From Antedon mediterranea (lineage: Eukaryota > Echinodermata > Crinoidea > Comatulida > Antedonidae): DNA of 64,000 nt. Shown in pieces: positions 1 to 10,625 of this stretch. Every line of letters starts with the position of its first letter. Within the stretch, counting starts at the first letter, position 1. A program made the translations under genes and the position numbers. Location of the stretch: positions 10,088,288-10,152,287 of the forward strand of contig NC_092676.1 of NCBI RefSeq assembly GCF_964355755.1, given 5' to 3'. A model generated the notes under the pieces. That model was not told where the DNA came from, made no database searches, and was given only the letters and a program-made list of their open reading frames with translations.

Positions 1-282
1 CGCTTTGGTCCTTGGATGCACATGAAACGGAGCCTCGCCGCATGATGTGGGTGGTGGATCGACTCCGCGTGCTGGACGTCGTGAATATAGAGGCTTCCGA
101 CGGCCGTTGAAATAGAATATTGCAATGGCGTGAGTAATTTTCGCTAATTTACCATGGTATCTTAAAATTTCGTTTTTACTCAAAATACTATACATTTTGT
201 TTTTATTTGTATGGGTTTGTGTTAATTTGATACATTTAAATAACATGTGTGAATTTCTTGAAAATCGAAATTCCATTTCAGG
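1..282. other. Short GC-richer block then AT-rich spacer
   Basis: The first 110 bases are richer in GC than the rest and are open in the third forward frame for about 34 codons, ending in a stop near 110. This could be the edge of an exon or a transposon fragment cut by the window boundary. I recognise no family in it. Bases 120 to 282 look like intron or spacer sequence. Confidence 0.3.
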
Positions 283-660
283 TCCATTTTAACAGATTTT
301 ACAACGAACTCACTCTGGAAGAAAATATGCAATTGTTGAAATCGGTTTTGACGAAGTCAAAGGTGACTTGAACACACCATGTAAGGAATTGGAAATATTT
401 AATGTGAATGAGTTAAGAAGTAAGTCATTAAACGGTCGGATTCACTCTTAAATGGTGCAATATTAGCCGTGCATAAAAAAACTTCTTGAATATTTCCCGT
501 CCCATGCTAATTCCAAGCTACAGTATAATTGTTTTATATTTCATGATATGTAAGTTCACTCGTTGATCAAATAGAGTATGTGCCTGAGCAGTATCGATCT
601 GAAATTCTTCAAGATGCTACTAAATGGTGCTTCGAGAACTTTACAGTCACCAATTGAGGT
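283..660 (+). pseudogene. Relic copy of methyltransferase exons 3 and 4
   Basis: Bases 283-419 match exon 3 of the methyltransferase at 8790-8931 almost base for base, and 547-660 match the start of its exon 4 at 9174. The exon 3 copy has lost four bases around 343, which shifts the frame. The splice acceptor before the exon 4 copy has changed from CAG to CAT, and the reading frame stops early near 655. The intervening intron is also shorter than in the main copy. This is a dead duplicate of the gene's 3' half; exons 1 and 2 are not seen beside it. Confidence 0.85.
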
Positions 661-1570
661 AATAAATTATATTGATTATACTTTGCATGGGCAAGTATAT
701 AAAAACCGCACGATAAAGTGCTTTGACAAATTATTAAAATAAAAACAAATTGTATCACGAATAAAATTAGGAACTACTGCCATTGATTTTTTTTATACAC
801 TACGGTATCCCTTCACTTTAAAATAAATGTAGGCTAAAAAATTAAAGCAATAGTGGATATGGAAATTTAGACTTTACATTTGACTGTTCAGACTTTACGA
901 AAATAAAAGACGCTAAAGAAAATTGTGCTGTGTGAATTAGATGATGCGCGCAAACACTAACGAAAGTATAAAATGCTAAACTATATTATTTTGGGGTGTT
1001 TTTTTCTTGATGTATGAATTATTTGATACATACAGATAAAATAAAAAAGTTTAACATAAATCGATTGAAAAATACATTGCTGCGGAAACACGAATTGTTA
1101 AGTTGTTTTCATGTTCAACAATATATAAAACCATTTGTAATCATTTTGTTTGTGTGTGTTTATTTTTATTCATTTACATTTTATTTTTATTTCAATTGTT
1201 CTGATATTTGTTAGCTATTTGCTACTTCTGTAATTACATCGTGGTCTATAGCAGTAACCCGTGCTCCACACCGTCTTGTCTGCCTTAATAATAATTTTCA
1301 TGGGATGAGTATAAGTATAAAAGCACAATACTGTATATGGGATATGAAAGTGGCAACGTGCATGAGAGGTGCACGTTTTGAAGTATGTCAATCAGTCGGC
1401 AGATTAAAACATTTTAATGAAAAAATATGAATATGAAATAAATTATAAAATAATTACGGACACAAAAAGTTGCAATTTTTTTGTGTGTGAGGTTTCGTGT
1501 CTTTTTCGCTAGTTTTTTAATTACATTATGGTCTAGTTTTGATTTAAACGGTGATACTTAATTATAATTA
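661..1570. other. AT-rich spacer, no gene seen
   Basis: The stretch is AT-rich with scattered homopolymer runs. The one short open frame here, at 1014-1214, is rich in Phe, Ile and Tyr and looks like a chance product of base composition. Confidence 0.5.
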
Positions 1571-1607
1571 CTAGATGGTACGCGAGCGAAGCGAGCGTAC
1601 CATCTAG
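1571..1607. repeat. Perfect 37-bp hairpin palindrome
   Basis: Arms of 13 bases (CTAGATGGTACGC and its complement) flank an 11-base loop, GAGCGAAGCGA, which itself repeats part of the arm motif. This could be the end of a transposable element or a structured DNA site. No partner end was found in the window. Confidence 0.8.
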
Positions 1608-2083
1608 GTCGTGCCCGCAGATGGTTCTCGAATACATAGTAATTTAATAGTAAAAAATCTGGCGATTTCAAATAATAATAAGTAGACACAATGATTTATG
1701 TAGTCAACCAAAATTAGCACCCTGGGAATTACTTCCGAAAGAGAAACTTACCACAAAATGAGTCCAAATTGTTTATTCATTTAAAGAAACCCAATTAGGG
1801 TTGAGGGATGGGAAAGAGGATAGGTACAAAGAGGAACAATTTTTAAATATATTCTTTATCCACGTCAGTAACGAAATATTGTTTTCATTTTTTATAGGCC
1901 TATAAATAATATACCACTAACGGTGACTAAATATAGTAAAACATTTGCGATTTAATACTTTGTTAAAACTGTCACTGTCATAGGCGATTGAAATAGTAAA
2001 GTACATGTAACGATACACCACTACGACGTTTATATTTTTTGTAATTATTAATTAATGCAAACGTTGAGAAGCAACTGTCAGTA

Positions 2084-2298
2084 ATAAAGTTTATTTGTAT
2101 ATTACGTGTTTATATATCTAACAGTAGAGCCTACCCATAATCACAGTAATAAAGTTTATTTGTAAATATTTTTTTACATCTAACAGTATTCACAGTAAGA
2201 AATGTTTGTATATATTTTTTTACATCTAACAGTATTCACAGTAAGAAATGTTTGTATATATTTTTTTACATCTAACAGTATTCACAGTAAGAAATGTT
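2084..2298. repeat. 46-bp tandem repeat
   Basis: About three near-identical units of 46 bases carry the core CATCTAACAGTATTCACAG followed by TAAGAAATG and a T-rich tail. A more diverged related unit precedes them at about 2084-2190. No coding potential is visible. Confidence 0.8.
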
Positions 2299-2659
2299 CG
2301 ATTCAAATGACGACCACAAATGGTTAATAGGTTGTATTGTCAAAGTATTGCAAGTTTATTCTCCAAGGGCTCATAAATTTACCTACTTGTGTTAAACCAA
2401 ACTGGCAGACTGAGAGATTGGAATGTTCCATTCATCGCAAATCAATACATTTGTAAAAACGTAAATTAAATCTATCAAAATAGTATTTCTTAAAGAAAAT
2501 CTTTAAAAAAAAACAAAATTTTCACATGAATTCGTATCTACAATCCAATAGCTTCCAGAAAACGTTTTAATCGTGATTATCACATTTTATTCTTATGATC
2601 TATAACAGATTAAAATTTACTGTAAAAGATGAAATTAATGACCCACGTAATTTAAATTT

Positions 2660-3650
2660 TTAGGCATGATGACGTCATAAAAATTAAACTATTTTTAACT
2701 CATGCGAAAGATAGTTGATTGACCTAGACAATATTAAAATCTCGGAGAAAATGGAAGACGGATAAGCGTGATGCGCTCCATTGCACGTGATGAGCAATAA
2801 CGAAAGAGACAAAAATCCTATTTTTTACATTCGTGTGGACATACGATGACGTCACAATGTCCGGTTAGCCATATTGATTCATGATCCGATATCTATAACT
2901 CATCAATTTCCAGAATATGTAATTAAAAAAAAGTTCACCTCGTTGTTTAGAATCTATGACTGTTTAAAAAAAGGCATAATTTTGATGAATTTTGACAAAT
3001 GTTTTAACTTTTTCATCAAAACCGCACGTAAATTATCCAATTCAACGTGCCCGTATGACGTAATTTTAAGTCGAAATTGTTTAAAAGTTGGTAAAATTAC
3101 TAGAAAAGGCTGAAAAAACATAAATCACGCAAAAAAAATTGTTTTCAACGCTACGTTCGCACCATGCGCGTAAAAAAATGCGCGTGGGAATTTTTTACAT
3201 GCTCAAAATGATATGAAACGCGTAGAAAGTTGATTAGAAATTGATTTTTCCCATTTAGAAATTTTAAACACGCGTGCGCGCGTAACTTCGTCTGGAACAT
3301 GCCATTTTTGTTCTACAGTCAGCTAGCGCAAGATATAAATTTTGTTAAGTTTCAATTTACGTTGTTACATGGTTTTCTATATATGGTAAAAACGCGAAAT
3401 TCATAAAAAAAACACGCGTAAGTTACGTTGCGCATTTCTGACGTCATTCACAATAGCAGGTGCACAACTTCATGTGAATGTCCTATTTTTTGCCTTTTTT
3501 TTAGTGTTTATCCTTAAAATTCTGGAAAGTGACATAGCCTATCGTGTGCGGCTCCTCAATAAACATCAGTGTGCCAAATGTGAGAACTATCATTTCAGTG
3601 GTTTTGGAGGAGATACGTAAAATTACGCGAAAAATTTAGTAGCATTAATA
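2660..3650. repeat. Diverged relative of the CpG-rich 0.8-kb repeat
   Basis: This block has the same blend of features as the element at 4141-4924: a 'cgtgcccgtatgacgtaatttt' type segment, CpG-rich runs such as ACGCGTGCGCGCG, and ATTAAA-rich spacers in the same order. It is much more diverged, so I treat it as an old member of the same family or a related one. The small open frame at 2874-3113 inside it is not supported as a gene. Confidence 0.45.
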
Positions 3651-3657
3651 TAATAGA

Positions 3658-5020
3658 TTATTACCTCCGCCAAGGAGGTTATGTTTTCACCCCTGTATGT
3701 TTGTGTGTGTGTTTGTGTGTGTGTCTGTGAACAGCCTGGAGGCCACAGTTTTTATCCGATTCTCACCAAATTTGGACACAATGATCTATGCCCAAAAAGC
3801 TCGGACGAGTTCGAATTTGAGGGGGAAAGGTCATAGGTCAAGGTCACAACTAACAAAAAACTTTATTACTGCCTAGAGACCACAGTTTTGATCCGATTCT
3901 CACCAAACTTAGCCACAATGATCAATGAATCATCATATAATTTTGGTTAAATTTTGAAGGGTCAGGGTTAAAGATCAAGGTCCACAAAAAAAAAAATATT
4001 AAAAAAAAAAAAAACTTTCTGCGGGACTTGAACCAGGGACCTTAACTGTGAGACGCTGGATAGATAACCACTACACCAAACTCTCATCCACAACTTTGTA
4101 GTGTGCAGTTAGCCTATTTACACTTTAGAACTAATAAAAACAAGGCCAACAGCCATTAAGTCGCGTGCTACAATGCATAGTGATACCGGACCGACAGACC
4201 GACAGACAGACAGACCGACAGACAGACGGACCGACCGACATAGTGAACTATACTGACCGAAATTACTGAACATGTTTAAAAATGTTGAAATGTTTAAAAA
4301 CATTTATATTTTTTAAATTTACACGTGCGTAGCCTGTCACTTTTGACGTGCTCGTATAACGTAATTTCGAGTTGAAAAGTAAGTCAAGAAAACAGAAATC
4401 GGGCAAAAAGAGTGCGCAATAACATTTAACGCGCAGTGCGCGCGCAAAAATCTGCGCACTCATGGCAATTTTGTAAACGCTTAAAATTGCCTGAAACGTA
4501 CTCTTATTTCATCGAAAATAAATTTTGAAAATTTTAAGCGTGCGTACGCATGCGTTACATGCGCTACGCACGTCATTGTATTGCCATATGATGATTTATG
4601 CCCTGAAATTTATGAGTACCAAATTTTATTTAATTGTGATTCATGGTTGTTAAGATATGATTACAAACGTGATTTCGTTAAATCGTGCGTAGACCGCGTA
4701 ATTTTTTATTGCACACCGTGAAAACATAACCACATCGATTCCTGGCCATAAGGAATATTCTGTGAAAAATTGACTTAGCTAGAATTAAACTGATATCAAG
4801 ATAAGGTCATAAAGCGATAAAACGCATAGTGATACCGGACCGACAGACAGACAGACCGACAGACAGACCGACAGACAGACCGACCGACCGACATAGTGAA
4901 CTATAGAGTCGCTTCCACGCGACTAAAAATGTAAAAAAAAAACATTTGGGGGGGGGGGGAATTTTATGTAGGGGAATTTTACAGTAGGCAGAGGTTTGTA
5001 CTCTCAGAGTACCCTCTAGT
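3658..5020. mobile_element. SINE-like repeat, split by a later insertion
   Basis: The two outer parts, 3658-4140 and 4925-5020, together match the inverted copy at 37836-38395. Shared landmarks are a GT-rich microsatellite (about 3697-3735), a segment reading 'cctggaggccacag', a segment with a tRNA-like B box on the minus strand near 4025-4085, and the end 'gagtaccctctagt'. Copy two has no insertion, so the empty site is visible. The tRNA-like part suggests a pol III-derived non-autonomous element. Confidence 0.75.
4141..4924 (+). mobile_element. 0.8-kb CpG-rich repeat, copy A
   Basis: The unit begins near CAAGGCCAACAGCC and ends near CTTCCACGCGACT. Close to both ends it carries arrays of GACAGACC-like 4-mers bounded by 'atagtgaactata' and 'gtgataccggaccgac'. 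The middle is CpG-rich with alternating purine-pyrimidine runs such as GCGCAGTGCGCGCGC. A nearly identical inverted copy lies at 14421-15211. No protein is encoded; the Arg/Ser-rich frames crossing it are products of the 4-base repeat. Confidence 0.8.
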
Positions 5021-5210
5021 TTGTACTGTAGTGATACCTGAATTTAATAAATAGTATTGGTGATGGTTTTAGAGTTGATTCTCTTTAAATTAATGATGCT
5101 CACCTGTCGTTAGATAGTAATTAATAAATTCAGGGCTGATGCAATTTTATAATGGAACAATATCAAAGCTGACCTACGACTGACAATTGACTATGAAACA
5201 TATACGTGTA

Positions 5211-5281
5211 GCATCGGTGGTTAAGTGTAAGAAATCTCGCCTGCCATGTAGTGGACCCGGATTCAATTCCCGGCCGATGCA
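5211..5281 (+). tRNA. tRNA-Gly(GCC)-like sequence, probable pseudogene
   Basis: The acceptor stem pairs perfectly (GCATCGG with CCGATGC). The anticodon loop CTGCCAT keeps GCC, the T arm is close to consensus, and a run of five T follows as a pol III terminator. The anticodon stem has lost two pairs and the D arm is one base short, so it is unlikely to be functional. Confidence 0.7.
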
Positions 5282-5358
5282 TTTTTGGAATGGAGCAATA
5301 TCAAAGTTGACCTAGGACTGACCAGATTAAGCATAATTACACGTGTAGTATCCGGGTA

Positions 5359-5429
5359 GTATCGGTGGTTCTGTTTTAGAATTCTCGCCTGCCACACGTG
5401 GAATCCGTGTAAAATTGCCGGCCGATGCA
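5359..5429 (+). pseudogene. Degenerate tRNA-Gly-like copy
   Basis: It retains GAATTCTCGCCTGCCACACG, the anticodon arm of tRNA-Gly(GCC), and the 3' acceptor half GGCCGATGCA. The 5' end and T arm are altered. Confidence 0.65.
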
Positions 5430-5505
5430 TTTTTGTAATGGCAAAAATATTGAAGCTGACCTACAAATTGATCAGTGACTATAAACAAAGTGACATAAAC
5501 GTGTA

Positions 5506-5568
5506 GCATCGGTGGATCTGTGGTATAATTATCGCTTGCCACGCAGGTTAAAATCCGGACCGATTGGA
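5506..5568 (+). pseudogene. Degenerate tRNA-Gly-like copy, 3' eroded
   Basis: It starts GCATCGGTGG and keeps CGCTTGCCACGC at the anticodon arm. The T arm and acceptor 3' half have decayed. Confidence 0.6.
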
Positions 5569-5669
5569 ATTAATTTGGTCCAAGAATTCGACCACCGATG
5601 CTACATGTTTATGTACCATAGTCACTGGTCAGTCGCAGTTCAGCTTTGATATTGTTCCATTATAAAAAA

Positions 5670-5740
5670 TGCATCGGACGGGAATTGAACCCGAGTCCCC
5701 CGCGTGCCAGGTGAGAATTCTACTACTGAATCCAATGCTA
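5670..5740 (-). pseudogene. Reverse tRNA-Gly-like copy
   Basis: On the minus strand it keeps a good T arm (GGGTTCAATTCCCG) and acceptor half. The anticodon loop is changed to CTGGCAC, so it no longer reads GCC. A partial fifth copy, also reverse, is visible near 5785-5852. Confidence 0.65.
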
Positions 5741-6421
5741 CATGTATATACTTCATAACAAAATGATCAGTGCCTATGTTACATATAGACGGGAATTCTA
5801 CCACTGAACTAACACATGATCCTACGCGTGGCACCACCGATGCTACACTGAATCACCGATCCCCCGTTGGGAAATGTACCCCCTGTGTCGGAAAGATCCT
5901 GGCGCCACCGCTGTAAAGATAGTCTCCTTTCATGAATACGGAACTTAGAAATTTATAACTAACTAGTCAGAGGATCAACAATAAGTGTTTGTAAGTGCAA
6001 AATTCGGACTTTGAAAATATGAACAAGAATATGAAAATGAAAAGAATAAACAACATGAAACTTATGGGCACATAGCCTATAATTCGATGCTGTAACAGCA
6101 ACTATGAATTTATCACAGCCAATTAAAATACGAGTTAATCTTGCCAAGGCGATCTGTTTAGCGAGCTTAGATTACTTGATTCGCCGGGAATATTACTATA
6201 AATTAAATGTGTTACTGTTAGATCCTTGTGGGGCGACTTGCGTCCATATACAGGTTCTTTCGTGCTATAGGAAATAAAATTTGATTACAACCAGTAACAT
6301 TTCCGACTGTTTAGTTGTTATATACCAGATAGATAGATAAATACAATACAGAATAAATTTTAGTTAGAGTTCTTGAAGTTGAATTGGTCTAGCTAAATAG
6401 GCCTATATATACATCTTTATA

Positions 6422-6553
6422 CTCTGAAACAGAAGAATACGAGAAGCTGTGAACATACTTTATTTGCACCGAAAAATTACTTGATATTATACATAAATGA
6501 TATTAGATTTATTGCGCAGATTAAACAAAAAAGCTGCTATTGGTAAGTAGGAA
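6422..6553 (+). pseudogene. Relic of methyltransferase exon 1
   Basis: This segment follows exon 1 of the gene at 7970-8144 at both ends: a 'ctgaaacagaagaatac' start, and the end 'gctattggtaagtaggaa', which includes the splice donor. The middle is heavily mutated and shortened, and stops interrupt the frame. The following 6600-6760 matches 7640-7760, so the relic belongs to a larger tandem duplication. Confidence 0.75.
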
Positions 6554-6599
6554 GGCACATAAAATATTGTACTTTCATAATTATTCTTTAAAAAATATG

Positions 6600-6760
6600 A
6601 ATGGAAGAACTATCTTCAGTTATTAATACAAGGGGAATTCGTTTATAGATCTACTGTAACAATATTATTTTAAGGCCATGATAATAAGAAGAATCTAAAA
6701 CGAAACAAAATGTATTCTAAATAACTTTATTTTAAAACGGATGCAACACTTGGATCACCA
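6600..6760. repeat. Upstream flank duplicated at 7640-7760
   Basis: The segments share 'gtaacaatattattttaagg', 'ccatgataataagaagaatc' and 'aaaatgtattctaaata' in the same order about 1.04 kb apart. They mark the duplicated block that contains the methyltransferase exon copies. Confidence 0.85.
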
Positions 6761-7639
6761 GATTGGTGTTTTTCACAAGGCCGTTACTTACTACAAAACT
6801 ATTTACACAAGTTATCATTTACAGTACATAATGATTAAAAAAAAACTATACAAAAAAAAAATGATTTCATGAAAAACATAGAGTTTCGAGTATGTCTTAT
6901 CTTTTGTCATTTATTATGTTTTTGAATATATGTATATTAGGAGCTGTAATTGCATTTGAGTTTATAGCATTTAAACTATTCCATAGCTTTGCGCCAGAAT
7001 ACGAGAAACTTTTCTTTTTGTACTTAGTGTTTATGTAAACTTAAAATATCTTTTGATCTAGTATTATATGTTTGTTTGCGTACATAGAATCTGTTTCTTA
7101 AGTAGGATTTGGTCAAGTTATTCATTATTTTATACATTGTGACTGCTTCGTTGTAATATTGTTTTTCTTCTAAATTAGGCCAATTTAAATCTTTGAGCGC
7201 CTGTGAACTAGAGTCATCAATTATTTTGGATGCTCTATTTTGGAGTACTTGGAGTTTATATTTGAGAGGGTTTGGTTACAACGACCCCATACAACATTGA
7301 CAACCCCATACAACATACGTACTTTTGGTACTGATTTTAACCACCTGATGTAACCCTGTTTACTAATTAAAATTGAGTTAGATAATTTGTTATTGACAAT
7401 TAAAACGAATTTAGGTTCAACGATTTGCCCAAAATAGGGGTGTTTTCCGATCGTGGCATACACTGTCTAATGGATGTCTATCTTAAAAAATACCCGCACA
7501 TAATAATACGAGGATGCTTCGCATTTTCCTATCTCCTCCTACGATAATTGTTTTTAATAACTGAAAACCAGTTGAACAGCTCGAGTACAGCGTCATAATG
7601 TTGAAGACAGACCAATTTTCTATTTTGATAGATTTAATA
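6761..7639. other. AT-rich spacer, possibly old LINE sequence
   Basis: No supported gene. The minus frame at 7221-7463 reads like a decayed reverse-transcriptase tail (a 'WGRCNQTLSNINSKYSKIEHPK' type ending), but the match is too weak to name a family. Confidence 0.35.
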
Positions 7640-7796
7640 TACGTGGGGGAATTAGTTTATAGGTTTACTGTAACAATATTATTTTAAGGCCATGATAATA
7701 AGAAGAATCTAAAAGTAGGACACAAAATGTATTCTAAATAAAATTTATTTTTCTTCAATGAGTATACGAGAATAAAATACCAACCCAATCTCTTGA

Positions 7797-7862
7797 ATGC
7801 GGTAGGTTTTGATGAGGTCACATGTACTTGAATACACCCTGTAATGAAAATATCTTGAATAA
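7797..7862 (+). pseudogene. Third relic of methyltransferase exon 3
   Basis: The run 'gtaggttttgatgaggtcac' followed by 'cttgaatacaccctgtaatg' matches the centre of exon 3 at about 8850-8915. It lies just upstream of the intact first exon, as expected if the block was duplicated head to tail. Confidence 0.7.
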
Positions 7863-7969
7863 AGATGAAGCAATTATATACACAATTCTATATACAAATG
7901 ATATAACTGATTATTACTAACATGTCCAACCAATAGTTGCGTACCTAATAGATTACGAGTACGGTGAAG

Positions 7970-8144
7970 ATGAATTCGTCAAAAGCTAGTCTTTATTCTG
8001 AAAACAGAGGAATACAAGAAGCTGGGTACATGAATTATTTACACAAGTACTTATCAGTCAATGCAAATGACAAAGTATTAAATTTTGGTTGTGGATCTGG
8101 AGAGCTTGTGTATAAATTAAGCAAGGAAGCTAAGTTTGCTATTG
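7970..8144 (+). CDS. Methyltransferase exon 1
   Basis: It starts at ATG 7970 and contains the glycine-rich SAM loop FGCGSGE. It ends in phase 1 at a strong donor, G|GTAAGT. A GTG lies in frame just upstream, but ATG is preferred. Confidence 0.82.
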
Positions 8145-9340
8145 GTAAGTAGGAATTGAGTTTGTAAACGACACAATACACAAACAATTGGTAGAGCCTT
8201 GCTGTACAAGACCATCCGACCATTGATAATTTAGATAATGTAATTGTGTAGTAACTTTTGAAGTTCTCCTATTTTGACACATAGCAGTCTTAATACAAAT
8301 GCTAATCATTAAGGTTTTCTTCTCATTTTAGGTTTTGACATTTCAAAAGAAATGATAGATCATGCAAGACAGAAACACGAAGATACGAATGTATCTTATG
8401 AAATTGCAGATATCTCAAACTGCCTGGCGACACATCCACACTGGAAAGGTGAATTCAGCAAGATCGTGTCTGTATATGCTCTGCATGGGTAAAACACAAA
8501 AGACAAGCTTTCCAGAATATCTATGACTGTCTTAGAGAAGGCGGAGAGTGTTTTCTTCTTTATTGTGGACCAAAAAACCAACTTCGTGGCCACGATGTTG
8601 ATGAACTTCCGTATTATTTTGAAGAATCACACTAAATGGAAGCTCCACCTTGAGGTATGATATGATAATGAGTTTGTTAGTTGACTGGGGAGAATTATAT
8701 ACACATCATTATCAATATAGATTTATTATATTTGGAGATTCCAAATTTGTTCTTAGGTTTAAGCAGCTGTATTTTATTTAATTTTTAAGGGATATAAAAA
8801 CAGATTTTACAACGAACTCACTCTGGAAGAAAATATGCAATTGTTGAAATCAGTAGGTTTTGACGAGGTCAAAGGTGACTTGCACACACCATGTGAGGAT
8901 TTGGAAATATTTAATGTGGATGAGTTAAGAAGTAAGTCAACAAATCAATCTATAAATCCTGTAAAATAAGAATACGGGTTTCTTAAAAATATACCTCCAA
9001 TTATTATTTTAGTCATAGTTTATAAATATAATTTAGAACACTTTCGCTAAATTAAACTGTCGGATTCACTCTTGAATGGTGCAATATATGTGTGTCTAAA
9101 AAATAGTATCAACTCCTTGAATATTTTCCGTCCCATACTAATTTCATGCTACTATAATTGTTTTATATTTCAGGATATGTAAGTTCACTCGTTGATCAAA
9201 TAGAGTATGTGCCTAAGCAGTATCGATCTGAAATTCTTAAAGATGCTACTGAATGGTGCTTCAAGAACTTTCCCGTCAGCAAGCGAGGAAATAAATACTG
9301 TCGACAAGATGCAGTTGTTCTGCGGGCGAAGAAGTATTAA
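7970..9340 (+). CDS. SAM-dependent methyltransferase, four exons, frame-broken
   Basis: The exons are 7970-8144, 8332-8654, 8790-8931 and 9174-9340. All junctions are GT-AG and the total is 807 bases, about 268 residues. Exon 1 encodes the class I SAM-binding loop, seen as VLNFGCGSGEL. Exon 2 begins GFDISKEMI, the second SAM-contact strand. The length and a C-terminal tail ending in RAKKY suit the small-molecule methyltransferases of the juvenile-hormone-acid or arsenite type, but the substrate cannot be told. Exon 2 is damaged. After 'YALHG' near 8489 a base is missing and the frame moves; after 'YYFEESH' near 8634 an extra base moves it back. The exon keeps a length compatible with splicing but reads into a stop. 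Either this copy is a recent pseudogene or two base-calling errors are present. Old copies of its exons surround it. Confidence 0.8.
8332..8654 (+). pseudogene. Methyltransferase exon 2 with two compensating frame breaks
   Basis: The acceptor is TTTTAG|GT and the donor GAG|GTATGA. Frame 1 runs to about 8489 and meets TAA directly. The continuing protein (KHKRQAFQNIYDCLREGGE) sits in the next frame up to 8634, after which the original frame resumes with WKLHLE. Confidence 0.8.
8790..8931 (+). CDS. Methyltransferase exon 3
   Basis: It opens in phase 0 with GYKNRFYNELTLEEN and closes in phase 1 with A|GTAAGT. Two relic copies exist at 283-419 and 7797-7862. Confidence 0.8.
9174..9340 (+). CDS. 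Methyltransferase exon 4 (terminal)
   Basis: The acceptor is ATTTCAG|GA. It reads YVSSLVDQIEYVPKQYRSE and ends RAKKY then TAA. It is intact, unlike the duplicate at 547-660. Confidence 0.82.
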
Positions 9341-10389
9341 TTAACATTTATTGTTATTTGTGTCATCTACTACGGATGATACCGATTTCCAAGATTGAAA
9401 ATTGAGCATTTGTTATTCTTTTTTACCACTTTTCATATCTATTAGAGGATTGTATTTGACTATAAACGTTACCATATTATTACTAAAAATAAAACGTACC
9501 CCTCAAATAAGCACCTCCCTAAAATGAACTCCGCCTCCTCACCTCCGCTTTATTAGGGCCCTACCAACAATAACACTATACTTTAAACTGTTACCTGTAT
9601 TAATCATCTAAGACACTGTAAAACAGAGTAGGTTTAGTTTATAAAATGTCCTTCTAAAACCGTTTTACTCGAGTCATTATCATTTCGAGAACCATCGTCT
9701 ACACTTCTTCCTCTATACTAGTATCATCAATTAATAAGTAATATTTCTGCATGGTTTGAGGTAACAGATCATCACTTAATTTATCTAAAACTAACTTAAT
9801 TTACTTTATTCATGATAAGAAATATAACAAAGATCTACCTTCAGATATCGTCATTGAAAATCATTAAATTAAAAAAGTAAACCACATCAAATTCTTATGA
9901 GTCATAATTGACTCTCAATTAAATTAGAGTGTTCATATTGCCAATATTTATAAAACGGTATCAAGAAATGTTGAAATGTTCTTAAACATCTCAAATTCAT
10001 TGTTGTGTATTTAATATTAAAAAAAGACCTTATAATTTGTCTTATCGATCTCACACCAAACAACTATTTTATTCTTTAAATACATTAAATATTTTTATAT
10101 CAACAAACAGCCATGCTAATATTTCGTTTCAGTAATAAATAACCAGCTTCCTTCACAATTTAATACCCTTTTTTCATATCTATGTCAATAAATAATAATA
10201 ATCTTCACACATAATCAAATGTTTTATTATTATGTATAAGTACAAATCAATTATAGTGTAATATTTTGAACTATTGTTCAATAGTACTTTTTTTCGTGTA
10301 TGTGGCCGCTTACGGGAGGTACCAAATGAGATAGGAATAACAAACGGGCTTTTTGAAAGTGCGGTCGTTAAGGGGGTAAATACAACAAT

Positions 10390-10625
10390 TAATTAATGGG
10401 AACATCTCTACACGATGTGGAATCGTTGGAAAAAACAGATTTAGCTAGATGAGTTCCAGTTGCCTGTAGAGGTTTTGTAAAGGTATCGCTATCTTTCTAC
10501 CCTAGCTATGCCTAGGCCTGTTAGTATTAGGCTAGGCCTATATGCGCCTTGCTAGCTATGCCTATGATTGTTTGGTCATTTGTTGACCTAATTAACACTA
10601 CATTATGTGCGTTTATAAATTCAAA
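10390..10625. repeat. Interspersed repeat, inverted copy near 39.1 kb
   Basis: Shared landmarks, in the same order, are 'attaatgggaacatctctac', 'gagttccagttgcctg', a 'cctaggcctgttagtatta' run and 'attgtttggtcatttgttga'. The copy at 39055-39245 is in the opposite orientation. The family is unnamed to me. Confidence 0.75.

Larger units (their letters stand above)
5140..5880. repeat. Array of tRNA-Gly-like repeat units in both orientations
   Basis: At least four, probably five, units of about 150 bases are present. Each joins a tRNA-Gly(GCC)-like segment to a shared spacer containing 'aatatcaaagctgacctac' and 'gactataaac'. The first three face forward and the last ones reverse, so the centre near 5570-5590 is an inversion point. 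All units are degenerate. See the individual entries. Confidence 0.8.

Noticed and set aside
4118-4463. Arg/Ser/Val-rich minus frames
   Set aside because: They run over GACAGACC-type simple repeats and the CpG-rich repeat, and the other copy of the repeat does not keep the same frame.
7964-7969. GTG start two codons before the methyltransferase ATG
   Set aside because: Non-ATG starts are rare in animals and the ATG at 7970 gives a normal N-terminus.
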